A stretch of 64,000 bases of DNA from Paenibacillus sp. ACRRY (GTDB lineage: Bacteria; Bacillota; Bacilli; Paenibacillales; Paenibacillaceae): positions 434,001 through 498,000 of the forward strand of contig NZ_JAKRNM010000003.1 of NCBI RefSeq assembly GCF_022346995.1, written 5' to 3'. The translations under genes and the position numbers were made by a program. Under the pieces are notes generated by a model. It saw nothing but the letters and a program-made list of their open reading frames with translations. It was not told where the DNA came from and did no database searches. Positions 27,347 to 37,800 of the stretch are shown here, one piece after another. Position 1 is the first letter of the stretch; each line of letters opens with the position of its first letter.

Positions 27347-29068
27347 ATGGAACAGTTAAGCGGAACAGCAGCACGGACGTTACAACAGTGGTTGGAGGAT
27401 GCTTCGATTGATGAAGCGACGAAACAGGAGCTTCGTGATTTGCAGGATCAGCCGAAAGAGCTGGAAGATCGTTTCTATCGAAATCTGGAGTTTGGTACAG
27501 GTGGATTGCGCGGGGTCATTGGCGCCGGAAGCAACCGGATGAACAAGTACACCGTTGGCCGGGCGACTCAAGGTTTTGCACGTTATCTGCTCGAACAGCA
27601 TGGGGACAAAGAAGGGAGACCTTCTGTGGTCATCGCCCATGACTCCCGTCACTACTCGCCTGAATTCACGCTGGATGCTGCCTTGGTTCTTGCCGGAAAC
27701 GGCATTGTTGCCAAGCTGTTCAAATCCTTGCGCCCTACACCGCAGCTGTCCTTCAGTGTGCGTCACTTGCAAGCGACCGGCGGCATTGTGGTAACGGCAA
27801 GTCATAACCCACCGGAATATAACGGATACAAAGTGTACAACCACGAAGGTGGCCAACTGGTACCGCATGAAGCTGAGAAAGTTATCCAATACATTCAGGA
27901 AGTTCCTTCCCTTGCCGATGTGAAAAAGCTGACCCAAGAAGAAGCCGAAGCACAAGGCTTGCTGGTATGGCTGGGTGAAGAGGAAGATCAGGCATTTGTC
28001 GATACAGTTGCCAGCGTGAGTCTGAGTCGTGACCTGATTCAATCAGGCATAGGCCGTGACTTCAAAATCGTCTTCACGCCACTGCACGGCACAGGAAACA
28101 TTCCAGTACGTCGTGTATTGGAGCAGATCGGTTTTGAGCAGGTACATATTGTGGCAGAACAGGAACAGCCGGATGCTGAATTCTCCACAGTGAAGTCCCC
28201 TAACCCGGAAGAACGCGAAGCATTCACGCTTGCCATGAAACTGGGTGAATCCGTAGGTGCTGACATTCTGATTGGTACGGATCCGGACGCAGACCGCATG
28301 GGTGCAGTTGTGAAAGACAATGATGGCAAGTACTTTGTTCTGTCTGGTAACCAATCCGGTGCGATCATGGTGCACTACGTGCTGAGCCGTCTGCAAGAGA
28401 CAGGCAAGCTGCCAAGCAACAGCGCAGTAGTCAAAACGATTGTAACGAGCGAGATGGGCGCGGTCATTGCAGAGCACTACGGTGCAGAAGTGATGAACAC
28501 CCTGACAGGCTTCAAATATATCGGTGAAAAAATGAACCAGTTCGAAGCAACTGGCAGCCATACCTTCTTGTTCGGATATGAAGAGAGTTATGGCTACCTG
28601 GCAGGTAGCTATGCTCGTGACAAAGATGCCATCCTGGCTTCGATGCTCATTGCAGAAGCTGCTGCATATTACAAAAACCAAGGTAAAACACTGTACGATG
28701 TCCTGCAGGAGCTCTATAGCCAGTTCGGGTATTTCCTGGAGAAGCTGGAGTCCCGTACGCTGAAAGGCAAGGACGGCGTAGCGCAAATCCAGGCGAAAAT
28801 GACGGATTGGCGTTCCAATCCGCCACAAGAAGTAGCGGGTATCGCGGTACAAGATGTGCTCGATTACTCTCTTGGTCTGGATGGCTTGCCAAAAGAAAAC
28901 GTCCTGAAGTTCATTTTGGCAGATGGATCATGGTTCTGCCTGCGTCCTTCCGGTACAGAGCCGAAGATCAAAGTGTACTTCGCAGTACGTGGTGAGAGCT
29001 TGGAAGATGCGGAAGGCCGCATTGAACGTTTGGCTTCCACGGTAATGTCGCGAGTAGACGCACAATAA
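27347..29068 (+). CDS. pgcA: Phosphoglucomutase/phosphomannomutase
   Basis: An alpha-D-phosphohexomutase of 573 residues, the PgcA type. The phosphoserine loop is VVTASHNPPEYNGYK, the Mg2+ site GTDPDADRMG, the sugar-binding loop GYEESYGYL and the phosphate-binding loop RPSGTEPKIKVY. It should interconvert glucose-6-P and glucose-1-P for UDP-glucose, thus feeding wall polymers and glycolipids. AAGGGG precedes the ATG at 27347. A terminator follows. Confidence 0.94.
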   Translation: MEQLSGTAARTLQQWLEDASIDEATKQELRDLQDQPKELEDRFYRNLEFGTGGLRGVIGAGSNRMNKYTVGRATQGFARYLLEQHGDKEGRPSVVIAHDSRHYSPEFTLDAALVLAGNGIVAKLFKSLRPTPQLSFSVRHLQATGGIVVTASHNPPEYNGYKVYNHEGGQLVPHEAEKVIQYIQEVPSLADVKKLTQEEAEAQGLLVWLGEEEDQAFVDTVASVSLSRDLIQSGIGRDFKIVFTPLHGTGNIPVRRVLEQIGFEQVHIVAEQEQPDAEFSTVKSPNPEEREAFTLAMKLGESVGADILIGTDPDADRMGAVVKDNDGKYFVLSGNQSGAIMVHYVLSRLQETGKLPSNSAVVKTIVTSEMGAVIAEHYGAEVMNTLTGFKYIGEKMNQFEATGSHTFLFGYEESYGYLAGSYARDKDAILASMLIAEAAAYYKNQGKTLYDVLQELYSQFGYFLEKLESRTLKGKDGVAQIQAKMTDWRSNPPQEVAGIAVQDVLDYSLGLDGLPKENVLKFILADGSWFCLRPSGTEPKIKVYFAVRGESLEDAEGRIERLASTVMSRVDAQ

Positions 29069-29098
29069 GTACGATTGTTGTACAAAGCACGAATGGTT

Positions 29099-29147
29099 AA
29101 AAGCCTCTCCGCACCGTAAGGTTGGTTGGCGGAGGGGCTTTTCTTTT
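29099..29147 (+). terminator. Terminator after pgcA
   Basis: AAAAGCCTCTCCGC pairs with GCGGAGGGGCTTTT, followed by CTTTT. Confidence 0.88.
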
Positions 29148-29293
29148 AGGTGTGATTTTTGCAGAAGTTGAAACAGATTGATCGGATATTCGGAGGCTTG
29201 TTGACACAAGCTGTGTATATACCCGTTAATTATTTGAATGAATTACTTGAGCTGAACGTGGATTTGGTTCCAACACTTGAGGAGGTACATGTT

Positions 29294-31315
29294 GTGCGTC
29301 AAAAATGGCTTTATTGGAATACCGCTTCCCGGAAGTGGCTGTGGCTTGTTGTCATTATAGGAATGATCGCTTCCATCCCTGTTATTAGTGATCGGGTACA
29401 GACGGAGTCGTCCGCCAAAAAGGTGGAGCTTGTATTCAATTACAGAGGTCTGTTGGATATATCGGCTTATCAAGCCCATCCCCAGGATTTTATGAATGAG
29501 CAATTGACTCGTCTGAAAGATGCCGGAGTCACAACGATGGCCGTATTCGAAAGTACGCTGGATGAGCTTAGAAAGTCACGGAAACTGACCGTATATAACG
29601 GGCAGGATGTTGCTAACCTGACTCAGAACGTGGTTTCTCCTAACGAGAACTTCACGTATGTATTGTTCACATCCGAAGAAAATGCTCAAACGTATACACC
29701 CATTATTGAACAAACGTTCGCGGATCGTCAGATTCCGGTGGTACCATGGGAATTTGAAGGTCGTAGCGGCTTGATTTTGCAGACTCCTCCGGAGAATGCC
29801 AACATGCAGCCGATGCAGCCGGATCCGGTTGCCATCCAAATGCTGCGTGATAAAGGGTTTTACATTTTGCCAAGGATCGCGGATAGCGTGCCATACAGCC
29901 AAGAATCCATGGAGCGCCTGCTGACCTTCTTCGAAGAGAATGGCGTGAAACGCATCCTGTTTGATGGCGATGCAGTGAAAGGGTACAATGATAATGCGGA
30001 GATGAAGAGTCTCGATCAGTTTGCACAATTGTTGAACAAACATGACATTGGACTTGCAGCCATTGAAAACTTGAAGAAACCTCAATCCGGATTTGAAACT
30101 CTTGCCTACAAAACGGACTACAACGTTGCTCGTTTGTATTCGTTAAGTGAGGGAGATGCCAACCTGGATGTAGACGTGATTGCGGACCGTTTTGTGCTCG
30201 CTACCAAAGACCGTAACATCCGCATGCTCTATTTGAATGCAGGGCCTAGCCGGAACACGGCCAAAGCCATGATTACGGATCCGATTGAGAACCTGATTAA
30301 CAGTCTGGGTGAGCCAGGGCATGCTATTGAACGCATGGAGAAGCGCGGATTCGAGCTTGGACAGGCTGAGGCTTTTACAGTAAAAGAATCTTCGATTCAG
30401 CGTTATGCCAAGCTGGTTGCACTAGTTGGTGCAATTGCCATGATTACCTTGATGGTGTCATACTTCGTACCACTGTTGACCTTGCTTGTGTTTGTGTTAG
30501 GTTTGGTTGGAAGTGCGGGCTTGTTCCTTCTGAAACCGACCTTGCTTGAGCAGGGGATTGCCTTGCTTGTTGCGATCTCTGCACCAACCATTGCCATGGT
30601 GCTTGCGGTGAGAACCGTGAATTATCAGCAGCAGCGTCAACCCAATGCATCTGCAGGTCGTCGATTGGCACAAACGTTGATCTTATATGTAAGAACGTCC
30701 ATTCTGTCGTTCCTTGCTGTGCCGTTTATGATCGCATTGCTCAACAGCATTACGTACAGTCTTGTCATTAACCAGTTCAGGGGCGTGAGCCTGCTGCACT
30801 TTGCTCCGATGGGACTGGTAGCTATTTATATCTTGTTTTACCGTGGATCGGGTACGATTTCCATTAAGCAGCTCAAAGGAATTCTGCGTACACCGGTTAA
30901 TGTACTGATGGTTGTTCTGGCGGTTGTTGCAGCCGCAGCTGGATATTATTATTTGACACGTACAGGGAACTCGGGTTCAGTAACCCCATTTGAGATGTTC
31001 CTGCGTACAACGCTGGAGGATACATTTGGCGTACGACCAAGGTTCAAAGAATTTGTGCTGGGACACCCGCTGTTTATCGTTGGCGTGTTCGCCGCTTTAA
31101 AATATCGTCAAGTCATCTTTGTACTCATTATTGCAGCGATTGGACAGTTGTCCATGGTGGATACGTTCGCGCATATCCATACACCGGCTGTATTATCTCT
31201 CATTCGCGGAGTGATGGGACTGGGAATCGGCTTAATCTTCGGTATCATTGCTGTGGGTGTGTGGCAAGTAGCGGAAGGATGTTGGAAAAAATGGTCACCA
31301 CTTCTCAAAAGTTAG
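29294..31315 (+). CDS. DUF5693-family polytopic membrane protein
   Basis: A 673-residue protein found next to csaB in Paenibacillus relatives; its function is not known. It has one N-terminal helix (LWLVVIIGMIASIPVI), an outer domain of about 350 residues that begins VELVFNYRGLLDISAYQ, and then about nine helices from residue 385 to the end. The outer domain has a TIM-barrel-like alternation (RILFDGDAVKGYND, RFVLATKDRNIRMLYLNAG). I chose the GTG at 29294 because GAGGAGG lies eight bases before it; the frame is open to 29159. The end overlaps csaB, so it is probably a partner in making or exporting the pyruvylated polymer; that is inference. Confidence 0.8.
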   Translation: MRQKWLYWNTASRKWLWLVVIIGMIASIPVISDRVQTESSAKKVELVFNYRGLLDISAYQAHPQDFMNEQLTRLKDAGVTTMAVFESTLDELRKSRKLTVYNGQDVANLTQNVVSPNENFTYVLFTSEENAQTYTPIIEQTFADRQIPVVPWEFEGRSGLILQTPPENANMQPMQPDPVAIQMLRDKGFYILPRIADSVPYSQESMERLLTFFEENGVKRILFDGDAVKGYNDNAEMKSLDQFAQLLNKHDIGLAAIENLKKPQSGFETLAYKTDYNVARLYSLSEGDANLDVDVIADRFVLATKDRNIRMLYLNAGPSRNTAKAMITDPIENLINSLGEPGHAIERMEKRGFELGQAEAFTVKESSIQRYAKLVALVGAIAMITLMVSYFVPLLTLLVFVLGLVGSAGLFLLKPTLLEQGIALLVAISAPTIAMVLAVRTVNYQQQRQPNASAGRRLAQTLILYVRTSILSFLAVPFMIALLNSITYSLVINQFRGVSLLHFAPMGLVAIYILFYRGSGTISIKQLKGILRTPVNVLMVVLAVVAAAAGYYYLTRTGNSGSVTPFEMFLRTTLEDTFGVRPRFKEFVLGHPLFIVGVFAALKYRQVIFVLIIAAIGQLSMVDTFAHIHTPAVLSLIRGVMGLGIGLIFGIIAVGVWQVAEGCWKKWSPLLKS

Positions 31316-32460
31316 TCATCTCAGGATATTACGGATTCCGCAATAGCGGAGACGAAGCGGTACTTAAGTCGATTCTGACTGCACTGGAAGAGGAGAGTCA
31401 CAGATCCGGCGTCAACATTGAGCCGATCGTGCTCTCCATCGATCCGGAGTCAACGACCTCCATGTATGGGGTACGTTCCGTTCACCGTATGAAATTGAAG
31501 GAAGTTCGCGAAGCAATCAAGGAAAGTGACGGATTGATCAGCGGCGGCGGAAGTTTGCTGCAGGATGCAACCGGACTGAAATCCATTCCCTACTATTTGG
31601 GTGTAATCAAGCTGGCCCAGTGGCTGAAAAAACCTACGTTTATTTATGCTCAGGGAATCGGGCCCGTTAACCGTAAATTCTTTAATCCGATGATCCGATC
31701 TGTATTCAAGGGTTGTAAGTATATATCGGTGAGGGATGAACAATCCGCAGATTACCTGCGCGGACTTGGACTGCAGTGGAATCAGATTCATGTGGTGCCA
31801 GACCCGGTTATGGGACTGCCTTTGCCTGAGGCTAGCAGAAAAAATGATGTTACGACGGGAACTGTGCCGGATCAAGCGAGCGATGGTTCGTCTGTGGGAC
31901 AAACTAAACTTCCGGTCATCGGTATATCCGTGCGTTTCTGGGAGTCCGATCGGAAGGAACTGACGGCGATTGCCTCAGGACTGAAGAAGCTATGTGCCAA
32001 AAAAGCAGTGCATCTGCGTTTTATGCCATTTCATTTGCCAAAAGACGAACAGGCCTCCCGTTTTCTTATGGAGATGCTCGGAGACGTTACTAGTAAAGGC
32101 AGCGAGGTCAGTATCACTCCGAATCTGACCGATCCGCAGCTTATGCTGGAGGAAGTCAGCAAGTGTGATATTGTCATTGGCATGCGTCTGCACAGTTTGA
32201 TCTACGCCGCATCGCAGTATGTGCCACCTGTGGCCATCTCATACGATCCCAAAATCGATCAGTTCATGCTCCGTCTGGATAGTAAGCCTGTAGGGAACAC
32301 GACTGCACTCGATGGGGACAAACTCGCGAAGAGCGTAGCCTCTCTTCTCGATCAACGTTCACAGTGGTTGAAGGAAAACGAAGATCGCATTACCGAACTG
32401 AAGCAGGAGGCCAGAGTCCCTGCACAGCAAATTATTAACTATTTAGGCCGCAAAGGGTGA
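31291..32460 (+). CDS. csaB: Polysaccharide pyruvyl transferase CsaB
   Basis: It adds a PEP-derived pyruvate ketal to ManNAc of the secondary cell-wall polymer, creating the ligand for SLH domains. The N-terminus KLVISGYYGFRNSGDEAVL is the family signature, followed by DGLISGGGSLLQDATG, FIYAQGIGPVN and DIVIGMRLHSLIYAA. The length is about 389 residues. The start is not certain: ATGs at 31279 and 31291 are in frame, and 31291 gives the usual short lead. It overlaps the preceding membrane gene by 25 bases and is followed by tagA after seven. Confidence 0.95.
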   Translation: MVTTSQKLVISGYYGFRNSGDEAVLKSILTALEEESHRSGVNIEPIVLSIDPESTTSMYGVRSVHRMKLKEVREAIKESDGLISGGGSLLQDATGLKSIPYYLGVIKLAQWLKKPTFIYAQGIGPVNRKFFNPMIRSVFKGCKYISVRDEQSADYLRGLGLQWNQIHVVPDPVMGLPLPEASRKNDVTTGTVPDQASDGSSVGQTKLPVIGISVRFWESDRKELTAIASGLKKLCAKKAVHLRFMPFHLPKDEQASRFLMEMLGDVTSKGSEVSITPNLTDPQLMLEEVSKCDIVIGMRLHSLIYAASQYVPPVAISYDPKIDQFMLRLDSKPVGNTTALDGDKLAKSVASLLDQRSQWLKENEDRITELKQEARVPAQQIINYLGRKG

Positions 32461-32467
32461 GATAAAG

Positions 32468-33226
32468 ATGAATCAGACCGGACCAATACCTACCGTTTCG
32501 ATCTATGGCATTCCTTTTTCAAAACTGACGATGAAAGAAACGGTGGAGACTCTCAGGGAAGCCGTGTTGTCGAAGAAGCCTCATCAGGTCATTACAGCGA
32601 ACCCGATCATGGTGATGGCAGCACTGGAGAATCCGTCCATGATGCAAGTGATGCAGTCTGCCGAATTGATTGTACCGGATGGTACAGGTGTCGTGTGGGC
32701 TGCCAATTATTGTGGGGATCCTGTAGCTGAGCGAGTACCCGGATTTGAGCTTTTACATGAATTGCTGCGGGTTGGAGAAAACTATCGCTGGGGTGTGTAT
32801 TTGCTCGGTTCCACCCCTGAGGTGATTCAAGAAACGGCAGTTCGGTTACAACAGCAATATCCGGCGATCCGTATTGTGGGTTATCGCGACGGTTATTTTG
32901 GTCCGGCTGAGGACGAAGAAGTGGTTGCTTCCATTCGGGAAGCTGCTCCTGATCTGCTGTTTGTGGCACGCGGCGCAGATACGCAGGAGCCCTGGATTCA
33001 CAAGTATAAGGAGGCGCTTCAGGTTCCTGTAACCATGGGCGTTGGCGGCAGTTTTGATGTCATTTCCGGCAAAAGTAAACGTGCCCCAAAACTGTTCCAG
33101 AAGCTAAGACTGGAGTGGTTCTACCGACTGCTTCGCGAACCGAGTCGTGCAGGCCGCATGCTTGCGCTTCCAAAATTCGCGATTAAAGTAATCCAGGACA
33201 AAGAAAACGTGACTAAAGCCCGTTAA
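32468..33226 (+). CDS. tagA: WecG/TagA/CpsF-family N-acetylmannosaminyltransferase
   Basis: A membrane-associated GT26 enzyme that adds ManNAc from UDP-ManNAc to lipid-linked GlcNAc. Signatures: VITANPIMVMAA, the catalytic-Asp motif LIVPDGTGVVWAA, GVYLLGSTPEV and MGVGGSFDVISG-KSKRAPK. It has 252 residues. In P. alvei, TagA and CsaB act in sequence on the same lipid-linked disaccharide, which fits the tight csaB-tagA pair here. Confidence 0.94.
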   Translation: MNQTGPIPTVSIYGIPFSKLTMKETVETLREAVLSKKPHQVITANPIMVMAALENPSMMQVMQSAELIVPDGTGVVWAANYCGDPVAERVPGFELLHELLRVGENYRWGVYLLGSTPEVIQETAVRLQQQYPAIRIVGYRDGYFGPAEDEEVVASIREAAPDLLFVARGADTQEPWIHKYKEALQVPVTMGVGGSFDVISGKSKRAPKLFQKLRLEWFYRLLREPSRAGRMLALPKFAIKVIQDKENVTKAR

Positions 33227-33601
33227 ATACAGGCTATTACGAGAAAAATGCACGTTTTTGCTAAAAATTGAGGTTGGCGTTTCGCGTGTGATCAGCGTAT
33301 AATTCATTCCGGATTACATGTGTACCAAAGAATGAATCAAACTTTTATTTGCACCGTGTCACTCCGACGTCAGAACAACCTTTCGATCGCTCTTATCCCC
33401 AGATTTTTCTGATATCCATTTTAATGGATAAAATCCGGTAATAAAGGCGAACGCTGCGCTTCTACAGGTTATTTCTGACTTCTCCGTTGTAGTGCAAGTG
33501 TATTCATTAAATATGGCTAACAATATTTCTTTATATATAAAAAAGAGATCAGGGGATTTATAATTTCGTATGGGTATTATAATTGGGGGTCGAATGTTCA
33601 A
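33227..33601. other. Non-coding interval before tagO
   Basis: No gene is supported. It holds dispersed element D in inverted orientation and AT-rich sequence just before tagO. Confidence 0.6.
33361..33486 (-). repeat. Dispersed palindromic element, copy D (inverted)
   Basis: On the minus strand it begins CGGAG and ends CGGAGT, with the outer stem GTCAGAA/TTCTGAC plus AACCT/AGGTT and the inner pair CCGGATTT/AAATCTGG. It carries AGCGTTCGCCTTT and AGCGATCGAAAGGTTGTTCT, close to the other copies. It lies 116 bases before tagO. Confidence 0.78.
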
Positions 33602-34729
33602 ATGGTAGCGATCTTTATCATTGGATTTATCGTGTCGATGGGACTGGCTCTTGCCCTGACACCGCTTGTCAAAAAGTTTGCGGTTAGAATAGGTGCAATG
33701 GACACACCGAATGCGCGTAAAGTGCACACTCGGATCATGCCACGTCTCGGTGGATTGGGAATCTTTCTTGCTTTTATAATTACAGTAGCTGCACTTCTTC
33801 CATTTGTATCTGCATGGTTTACGACGAGAGATATGAGTTTTGTCAGTGCCTTTCTGATCGGTGGATCCATTATCGTTCTGATCGGAGCGCTGGATGACCG
33901 TTTCGAACTGTCAGCCAAAGTAAAACTGCTCGGGCAGCTCATTGCTGCAGCAGTCGTAGTATTCGGATTTAACATCCGAGTGGATTTTGTGAACATTCCT
34001 TTTCAGGATGCGTACTCTTCACTTGAAGCATGGGTATCCATTCCGCTGACGATTCTGTGGATTGTTGGTGTAACGAATGCGATTAACTTGATTGACGGTC
34101 TCGATGGTCTTGCAGCCGGTGTATCCGGTATTGCGATTGGTACCATTGCCGTGATGTCCTTCCTGATGGGCAATATGATGATTGCCTTGATGTGCCTTGT
34201 GCTGCTGGGCAGCATTATCGGGTTCCTGTTCTTCAACTTCCACCCAGCCAAGATCTTCATGGGAGATACGGGATCACTATTCCTTGGTTTCTCTCTGGCG
34301 ATGCTATCCATGCTTGGGTTTAAACAAATTGCAGTCGTGTCCTTCATCACGCCGCTGATCATTATCGGTGTACCACTCTCGGATACCTTCTTCGCGATCA
34401 TCCGTCGTGCGGTACAACGGAAACCGATTTTCTCACCGGACAAAGGTCACTTGCATCACTGCTTGCGTGAACTTGGATTCAGCCACCGTCAGACGGTGCT
34501 GATCATCTACGGTATTGCCGCATTCTTCGGTGTACTGGCGATCATTCAATCGTCGGCAGCCATGTTCGAAGCCAACTGGGTAACGTTTGTCGTGATCTGT
34601 ATCATGATGTTCTTCCTCCAGGTTGGTGCAGAAGTGATTGGACTTGTAAGCAAAACCAGAAGGCCAGTTATTAATTTCCTGATGCGCATGCGCGTCAAGA
34701 TGAATCCGGAAACTCGCTCGAAATCCTAG
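33602..34729 (+). CDS. tagO: Undecaprenyl-phosphate GlcNAc-1-phosphate transferase
   Basis: A polytopic MraY/WecA-family enzyme that starts wall-polymer synthesis on undecaprenyl phosphate. It has 375 residues and about ten helices. The conserved acidic motifs are visible: GALDDRFELSA, NAINLIDGLDGLAAG, FNFHPAKIFMGDTGSLFLG and the late HLHHCLRELGFSHRQ. GGGGGTCG lies upstream. With mnaA, tagA and csaB it completes the start of secondary cell-wall polymer synthesis. Confidence 0.95.
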   Translation: MVAIFIIGFIVSMGLALALTPLVKKFAVRIGAMDTPNARKVHTRIMPRLGGLGIFLAFIITVAALLPFVSAWFTTRDMSFVSAFLIGGSIIVLIGALDDRFELSAKVKLLGQLIAAAVVVFGFNIRVDFVNIPFQDAYSSLEAWVSIPLTILWIVGVTNAINLIDGLDGLAAGVSGIAIGTIAVMSFLMGNMMIALMCLVLLGSIIGFLFFNFHPAKIFMGDTGSLFLGFSLAMLSMLGFKQIAVVSFITPLIIIGVPLSDTFFAIIRRAVQRKPIFSPDKGHLHHCLRELGFSHRQTVLIIYGIAAFFGVLAIIQSSAAMFEANWVTFVVICIMMFFLQVGAEVIGLVSKTRRPVINFLMRMRVKMNPETRSKS

Positions 34730-34775
34730 ATATAAATGGTTGTTTACTGCAATTCTTGAATATTATCCAAGCCCC

Positions 34776-34810
34776 AAACCTTATCCGTTATGGATAAGGT
34801 TTTTTTGTTT
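34776..34810 (+). terminator. Terminator after tagO
   Basis: AAACCTTATCC and GGATAAGGTTT form a near-perfect stem around GTTAT, followed by Ts. Confidence 0.9.
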
Positions 34811-34891
34811 AATTTGCTGTTTTTACTAAATAATTGGAACCTGATCGCCGATATAAGAGGTAACTGACTTAAAAAGAGGAGAGATGATTGC

Positions 34892-37800
34892 ATGCAGCGT
34901 ACGAAGAAGCCGATGATTTGGCTTATGATGGTGGCACTGGTTGTATCGTTGATACCGGCAGGATTTGCACCAGTCGCATCGGCGGCAGACAAACAGACGA
35001 GTTATTTTACTCCCGATATTTCTGAATTCAGAAATACGGTTGATCTGACATTGACAGCAGGGGCAAATCAGATAACACGAGATAAAGTATATAAAGTAAC
35101 AGATGCTCAACAAGCGATTACGGGTACGTATACCAAAGTAACGGGTTCAACACTGGGTGCAAACATTCAATTGTTGAACTGGGACCAAAGCACAAATCGC
35201 TGGGTAGAAGATCCTGCACGTGTTGCTCCAGCAGTAGTCACGTTAGATACAGATAGACCTGATAATCGTTTCAAGGCAAATCTCACTCTTTATCCGGGGA
35301 TGAACCGCATCACATTTACGGGTGCACAAGGACAGAATGAACGTTCCGAAACGTTTTACATCTTATTTGACCAAGTACCATACGTAGAAAAGCTGCAAGT
35401 ACTCGGTGGGTCCGATAACTTGGACCTTAATGAAGGGACTCAAATTGTAGTAAACAAGGACGAGATTACACTTCAAGGTACAGCTGTGAACGCTACGAAA
35501 GTGACGGTGTCTGTAAACAATGGCCAAGCTTTGGCTACACAGCTTTTACAAAATTATTCATTCTTCTCTCCGCAGCTTAAGCTGAATCCCGGCGTGAATG
35601 ATCTGAAGCTGGTAGTACAAAATGGTTCTGACACACTAACGTTCAACTATTCACTATTATATTATGATGAGAAGAATCCAATCGTGAAGTTGGATCTGTT
35701 GGATTCCAGTAGAAATGCACAAAGTTTGCTTGGTGTTGAACCCGTATTTACTGAAGATACGGACCAGGCTAAAGTTCATGTGCAAATGTTAATACCTTAT
35801 GATGAAGTAAATAAAAACAAGTTCAGTGAAGGCGCTGAAATTTATGTTGACAACAATACGACAAAAGAGACACCTACTTTTACCGAGGAAGTTTTCATTC
35901 CAAGTCTGAAAGATAACACACCTTCGTATTGGTTAGTTGCTTTTGATATCAATGCTGTGAACTTTAACAAGGATACAGCTGGCGTGGTTTTGCAAGACCA
36001 AAATCATACATTGTCCGTAACTTACGGAACAAAGACTATAAGCAAAAATATGGATTTTCAGTACATGAAAGGTCAGACCGTCATTACTGATCTGAAGTAT
36101 CTCAAGGGATATAGCGGAAGTGGGACCACTAATCTTCCGACTGGTGAGCCCTTGAACGGTGCTAAAGTGGACTCAGGTGACTTCTACATTATGGTCAACA
36201 CGAACGGCAAACCAGCTGATCCGTTGACAGGATTGAAAGCCAATTACCTTCCACTCGGGACAAGCGGAATCACGGTGAACCATGTGGCTACAGTGTCAGA
36301 TACCAGTTATATCTTCAAAGTGGTTGGATTAAAGAACGGTAACCAAACCGTTCGTTTTAACTACGATAGTTCTACAGCCTATAAAGACGTTACAATTTCT
36401 TATGCATCCAAAAATTATATTTACGTTGAAAATCTGACCGATGGTCAAACGTATAATGTGGATTCTGGAGCCGGAAAAACACTTGCTGTCAAAGGACAAT
36501 ACATTGACTTTGAAGACACGATCAATAGTAATTATTTCGTTGCAGAAGTGTTTGCTAACGGTGAGAAAGTTAAATCAACCAATACTTCAGAGACTCTTGA
36601 CCCTACCTGGTTAAATAAAACTACTGGCGCCTTCAATTTCACACTAAATATTTCTTTAGAGAATGGACCTTTGGTCTTTGGGGAAAACAGAATTATTTTG
36701 ACAGGTACAGGTAAGGATGATAAAGGCCAAGCTCGTGAGATCCGCAAAGAGCTACGGATATATGTTGTAGATAATAATGTATCTACGATTACTAACTTCC
36801 AGCCTGCTGTGGGAAAAGATCGTCCTAGTTTTCCACCGAAAGAATTCAGCGCGGACAACCCGCAGCTTGCACAGATTTTCAATCTGACGCCTGAGTTTAT
36901 TTACAATGATAGTAAGTACACGACTAGTTTAAAGAACTACGATTTGGTTCTGCGTGGTAGCGGTGCAGTCAAAATGAATTTAAATATGGGAACCAAAAAT
37001 ATTCTGTCAGTGGACTTGCCGGTTAACTCAGTAGATAATGCCGTGGTCACTTTTGCCGGTGAACGCTATACTTATGATTTCGCAGGTAATCAAAAAGACT
37101 TTATTATGCGCGTTCAGGATTTGGTTGCAGATGCACCGGGAACGTATGTGTACACCTTGGAACTAATCAATGAGACCGGGGCTAAAACTTCGCAAAGACT
37201 GGAGATTGTCAGAGAAGTGAGTGCCTATCGCATTCTGTCTCCACAACCGACCGTTGGTAATCAAATTGTGGTAAACAAAAACTTTGTTCACTTTGACATT
37301 GAAGCGGAGGGTGCAACCGAAGTTCTTATCGGTAAAGATCCTGCTGTGAAACGTACAGATTTGGGAGAAAACCGTTTTGTATATGACTATGTAGGATTGA
37401 AACAAGATAAAGAAAATAAAATCAAAATCACAATCACACGCGCTGGTACAAGTAACACGGATACCATTGAAGTGTTCTACACAGGTACTGTGGGTGTAGA
37501 TGCTCAGTACATGGCACCGAAAGTGGCAACAAAATATACCGTATTCAACAAGGGACTTCAACTCAGTTTCCCAAAAGGTACTGTAATGCAAAGCACAAGC
37601 ACAAGAGGTATTACGAAGTACTATCCGGATACGAAGCTTCTATTCGGTATTGCAGACCCTACTACGGGGATTGTAGAACGTCGCAATGACTATGGTAACA
37701 TTATTGGCTTCCCTGGAACGGGTGAAAATAGTGGTGCTCCGGCTTGGAGTATTCCGGATGAGTACTTGCTTAACTTTGGATCAACAAGTGCATCAAGTAA